DNA of 64,000 nucleotides from Emticicia sp051209875. GTDB taxonomy: Bacteria; Bacteroidota; Bacteroidia; Cytophagales; Spirosomataceae. Both the position numbers and the translations under genes were made by a program. Positions 61,307 to 64,000 of this stretch are shown here, one piece after another (within the stretch, counting starts at the first letter, position 1; each line of letters starts with the position of its first letter). The DNA is taken from assembly GCF_051209875.1 (NCBI RefSeq), contig NZ_JBNTQY010000001.1:310001-374000 (forward strand). The letters are read 5' to 3'. The notes below the pieces were generated by a model that was not told where the DNA came from, made no database searches, and worked only from the letters and a program-made list of their open reading frames with translations.

Positions 61307-62494
61307 ATGGCAAAAGAGAATTTTGACCGTAGTAAGCCTCACGTAAACATCGGAACTATTGGTCACGTTGACCACGGTAAGACAACCTTGACGGCTGCCA
61401 TCACAAAGGTACTTTCAGAAAAAGGTTTGGCAGAGAAAAGAGATTTCTCGTCAATTGACAATGCTCCAGAAGAAAAAGAGCGTGGTATCACTATCAATAC
61501 AGCTCACGTAGAATATGCAACAGCCAACCGTCACTACGCTCACGTAGATTGCCCGGGTCACGCTGACTACGTTAAGAACATGGTTACTGGTGCTGCTCAG
61601 ATGGACGGTGCTATCCTTGTAGTAGCTGCTACTGACGGTCCAATGCCACAAACACGTGAACATATCCTTTTAGCTCGCCAAGTAGGTGTGCCTCAATTGG
61701 TTGTGTTTATGAATAAAGTGGATATGGTTGATGATCCAGAGTTGTTAGAACTTGTTGAAATGGAAATTCGTGAGTTATTATCATTCTACAAATATGATGG
61801 TGACAATATCCCTGTAATTCAAGGTTCTGCTCTTGGTGGTTTGAACGGAGAGCCAGCTTGGGTTGCTAAAATCGAAGAATTAATGGAAGCTGTGGATACA
61901 TTTATTCCACTTCCTCCACGTGCAACTGACAAACCATTCTTGATGCCAGTTGAAGACGTGTTCTCAATCACAGGTCGTGGTACTGTTGCTACTGGTCGTA
62001 TTGAAACAGGTGTTATTAACTCAGGTGAAGCAGTTGAGATCTTAGGTATGGGTGCAGAAAACTTGAAATCAGTTGTAACTGGTGTTGAGATGTTCCGTAA
62101 AATCCTTGACCGTGGTGAGGCTGGTGATAACGTAGGTTTATTATTACGTGGTATTGAGAAAGAATCAATCAAGCGTGGTATGGTAATCTGTAAGCCAGGT
62201 TCGGTTAAACCACACGCTCACTTCAAAGCTGAGGTTTATGTATTGAGCAAAGAAGAAGGTGGTCGTCATACACCATTCTTTAACAAATATCGTCCTCAAT
62301 TCTATTTCCGTACAACTGACGTAACAGGAGAAATCTCGTTGCCAGCAGGAGTAGAAATGGTAATGCCAGGTGATAACATCACTATCGAAGTGAAATTAAT
62401 CAGTGCAATTGCTATGGACAAAGGTCTTCGTTTTGCGATTCGTGAAGGTGGACGTACTGTAGGTGCTGGTCAAGTAACAGAAATCATCGCTTAA
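61307..62494 (+). CDS. tuf: Elongation factor Tu
   Basis: 395 residues, the normal length. G1 GHVDHGKTTL, effector GITINTAHVEY, G3 DCPGHADYV, G4 NKVDMVDD, G5 GSALGGL; domains 2 and 3 follow (ITGRGTVATGRIETG, TEIIA end). It delivers aminoacyl-tRNA to the ribosome as a GTPase. Codons are clearly biased to the preferred set (GGT, CGT, GCT), as expected for a very highly expressed gene. It follows tRNA-Thr, the conserved Bacteroidota arrangement, but no tRNA-Trp-secE-nusG follows it here. Confidence 0.99.
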   Translation: MAKENFDRSKPHVNIGTIGHVDHGKTTLTAAITKVLSEKGLAEKRDFSSIDNAPEEKERGITINTAHVEYATANRHYAHVDCPGHADYVKNMVTGAAQMDGAILVVAATDGPMPQTREHILLARQVGVPQLVVFMNKVDMVDDPELLELVEMEIRELLSFYKYDGDNIPVIQGSALGGLNGEPAWVAKIEELMEAVDTFIPLPPRATDKPFLMPVEDVFSITGRGTVATGRIETGVINSGEAVEILGMGAENLKSVVTGVEMFRKILDRGEAGDNVGLLLRGIEKESIKRGMVICKPGSVKPHAHFKAEVYVLSKEEGGRHTPFFNKYRPQFYFRTTDVTGEISLPAGVEMVMPGDNITIEVKLISAIAMDKGLRFAIREGGRTVGAGQVTEIIA

Positions 62495-62516
62495 TTTATT
62501 TTAAGCTAAGAAATAT

Positions 62517-62550
62517 AAAGAGCGTTCTTGAAAGGGAACGCTCTTTTGTT
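62517..62550 (+). terminator. tuf terminator
   Basis: Stem AGAGCGTTC/GAACGCTCT (62519-62527, 62536-62544) with an 8-base loop and a following TTTTGTTTT, 25 bases after the tuf stop. Confidence 0.9.
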
Positions 62551-62733
62551 TTATACTCTTTTTCTCAAACTACTCAACTTTAATGATATTTTTATAATAT
62601 GTTCTAATGTTTAAATTGTGTTCTTTAAAAATGCAAGTTATTGATAGTAAGTTATTTACAGTAAATTTTTCAAATAAATAGTACTAAAATCGGATAATTC
62701 AGTAGCTTAGCCCCTTTACTCAATTCAAAACTC

Positions 62734-62764
62734 TTTGAGCATATTGATTTAATTCATAAATTTG
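62734..62764 (+). promoter_or_regulatory. Promoter of pdhA
   Basis: TTTG at 62734-62737, exactly 19 bases, then TAAATTTG at 62757-62764, an exact Bacteroidota consensus, 51 bases before the pdhA start. Confidence 0.7.
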
Positions 62765-62814
62765 CATTTATTCTAAGCGATTTACATTCACCATAAAAGA
62801 TTCAAGAAGTCAAA

Positions 62815-63831
62815 ATGGCATCTACTAAAGAAAAAGCTCCAAAGGTTAAATACAGTAAAGAAACTTATATGTATTGGTACGAATCAATGTACCTTCAGAG
62901 AAAATTTGAGGAAAAAGCTGGACAGTTATACGGTCAGCAAAAGATTCGTGGATTTTGTCATTTATATATCGGACAAGAAGCTTGTTCGTCAGGTGCTGTT
63001 TCGGCATTAACAAAAGACGATAAATGGATTACGGCATACCGTGACCATGGACATCCATTGGCATTAGGTACTGACCCAAACAGAATCATGGCTGAGCTTT
63101 TTGGAAAAGTAACAGGAACAACCAAAGGAAAAGGTGGTTCGATGCACATTTTTGATAAAGAAGTTAATTTTATTGGTGGACATGGTATTGTTGGAGCTCA
63201 AATTCCTTTGGGTGCTGGTATTGCTTTTGCCGAGAAATATAAAGGAACAAAAAACCTTTGTATGTGCTATTTTGGTGATGGAGCTGTTCGTCAAGGTGCT
63301 TTGCATGAAGCCTTTAATATGGCTATGACTTGGAAATTACCAGTGATTTTTGTGGTTGAAAACAATGGTTATGCTATGGGAACTTCAGTAGAGCGTACGT
63401 CAAATGTTCGTGAACTTTATACCTTAGGCGAAGGCTACGATATGCCAGCCGAACCAGTTGATGCAATGGATGTAGAAATGGTACACGAGGCTGTTAAACG
63501 TGCCGCTGACCGTGCAAGAGCTGGCGAAGGCCCAACATTCTTGGAATTTAAAACGTATCGTTATCGTGGACACTCAATGTCTGATCCACAGAAATATCGT
63601 ACAAAAGAAGAAGTAGAGCAATGGAAAATGCGTGACCCATTGGAAATGTGTCGTCATAGAATCTTGACAAATGGTATTGCAACAGAAGAAGAATTAGATG
63701 TGATTGATGCACGTGTAAAAGAGAAAGTAGAAGCTTCAGTAAAATTTGCTGAAGAATCTCCTTATCCTGCACCTGAAGAGGCCTTCCAAGATGTTTATAT
63801 GGATGCTGAATACCCATTTGTAATGGAATAA
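62815..63831 (+). CDS. pdhA: Pyruvate dehydrogenase E1 component, alpha subunit
   Basis: 338 residues. Thiamine diphosphate-binding motif from GDGAVRQGALHEAFNMA to VVENNGYAMGT (GDG-x(n)-NN). GKGGSMHIF and YRYRGHSMSDP are the typical E1-alpha conserved segments, including the region of the phosphorylation loops in other organisms. With E1-beta it decarboxylates pyruvate and passes acetyl to E2 lipoyl groups. The beta and E2 genes are not downstream within the window, and a terminator follows directly, so it is transcribed alone. Confidence 0.97.
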   Translation: MASTKEKAPKVKYSKETYMYWYESMYLQRKFEEKAGQLYGQQKIRGFCHLYIGQEACSSGAVSALTKDDKWITAYRDHGHPLALGTDPNRIMAELFGKVTGTTKGKGGSMHIFDKEVNFIGGHGIVGAQIPLGAGIAFAEKYKGTKNLCMCYFGDGAVRQGALHEAFNMAMTWKLPVIFVVENNGYAMGTSVERTSNVRELYTLGEGYDMPAEPVDAMDVEMVHEAVKRAADRARAGEGPTFLEFKTYRYRGHSMSDPQKYRTKEEVEQWKMRDPLEMCRHRILTNGIATEEELDVIDARVKEKVEASVKFAEESPYPAPEEAFQDVYMDAEYPFVME

Positions 63832-63850
63832 AGAATTAGATAGTATTATC

Positions 63851-63888
63851 AAAAAAGCCAGTTTTGACGATTCAGAACTGGCTTTTTT
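63851..63888 (+). terminator. pdhA terminator
   Basis: AAAAAAGCCAGTT and AACTGGCTTTTTT around a 12-base loop, 19 bases after the stop. The remaining ~110 bases of the window hold nothing recognisable. Confidence 0.92.
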
Positions 63889-64000
63889 GATGGTTTAATT
63901 AAAAAATGATTTTCTCTAAACATAAATCGAAATAGAGAGTTATAATAATATAGTCTATTTATTGTAGAAAGCTGTAAGAATGCTTTTATATGCCAAAACT

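Overview
The window is AT-rich and bacterial, and it reads as a chromosome segment of a Bacteroidota member, probably Cytophagia (relatives of Emticicia, Flectobacillus or Lacihabitans; the genus is a guess). Pointers are the near absence of Shine-Dalgarno sequences, promoters of the TTTG-N19-TAnnTTTG type, tRNA genes without encoded CCA, the tRNA-Tyr/Gly/Thr-tuf cluster, and many palindromic intergenic repeats.

Layout. 0.1-14.7 kb holds mostly metabolic genes: a TlpA-type thioredoxin protein, an NADP-dependent oxidoreductase, a small class II terpene-cyclase-like protein, hisA-GNAT-hisF, a penicillin-acylase family hydrolase, a YncE/phosphoesterase lipoprotein, and a transporter/alcohol dehydrogenase/MFS group. 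14.75-15.7 kb is repeat-rich: a 21-bp minisatellite, a diverged copy of the MFS 3' end and two composite palindromes. 15.7-21.1 kb carries a nuclease-NACHT protein (probable antiphage sensor) and a Fic protein with duplicated repeats at its 5' end.

21.3-32.5 kb is the most unusual locus: five co-directional genes for an actin/Hsp70-fold ATPase, a bitopic coiled-coil protein, a 1844-residue membrane protein that appears to fuse a SEDS (RodA/FtsW-like) glycosyltransferase to a penicillin-binding transpeptidase, and two further bitopic proteins. Together they resemble a self-contained peptidoglycan-synthesis machine with its own cytoskeleton-like ATPase.

32,474-57,354 is an integrated element of about 24.8 kb, bounded by a perfect 57-bp direct repeat that includes the 3' end of tRNA-Cys. 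It has a tyrosine integrase next to the tRNA, an excisionase-like HTH protein, an SF3 helicase and a toprim primase (replication module), and cargo: a type I restriction-modification operon with an McrBC pair, a Fic gene and a YgjP-like metallopeptidase inside it, a HipBST toxin-antitoxin operon, a second Hip-like kinase pair, an outer-membrane-type protein and decayed genes. No capsid, tail or relaxase gene is recognisable.

57.4-64 kb returns to core chromosome: tRNA-Cys, an ECF sigma factor with a probable anti-sigma protein and an outer-membrane protein, three tRNAs, tuf and the pyruvate dehydrogenase E1 alpha gene.
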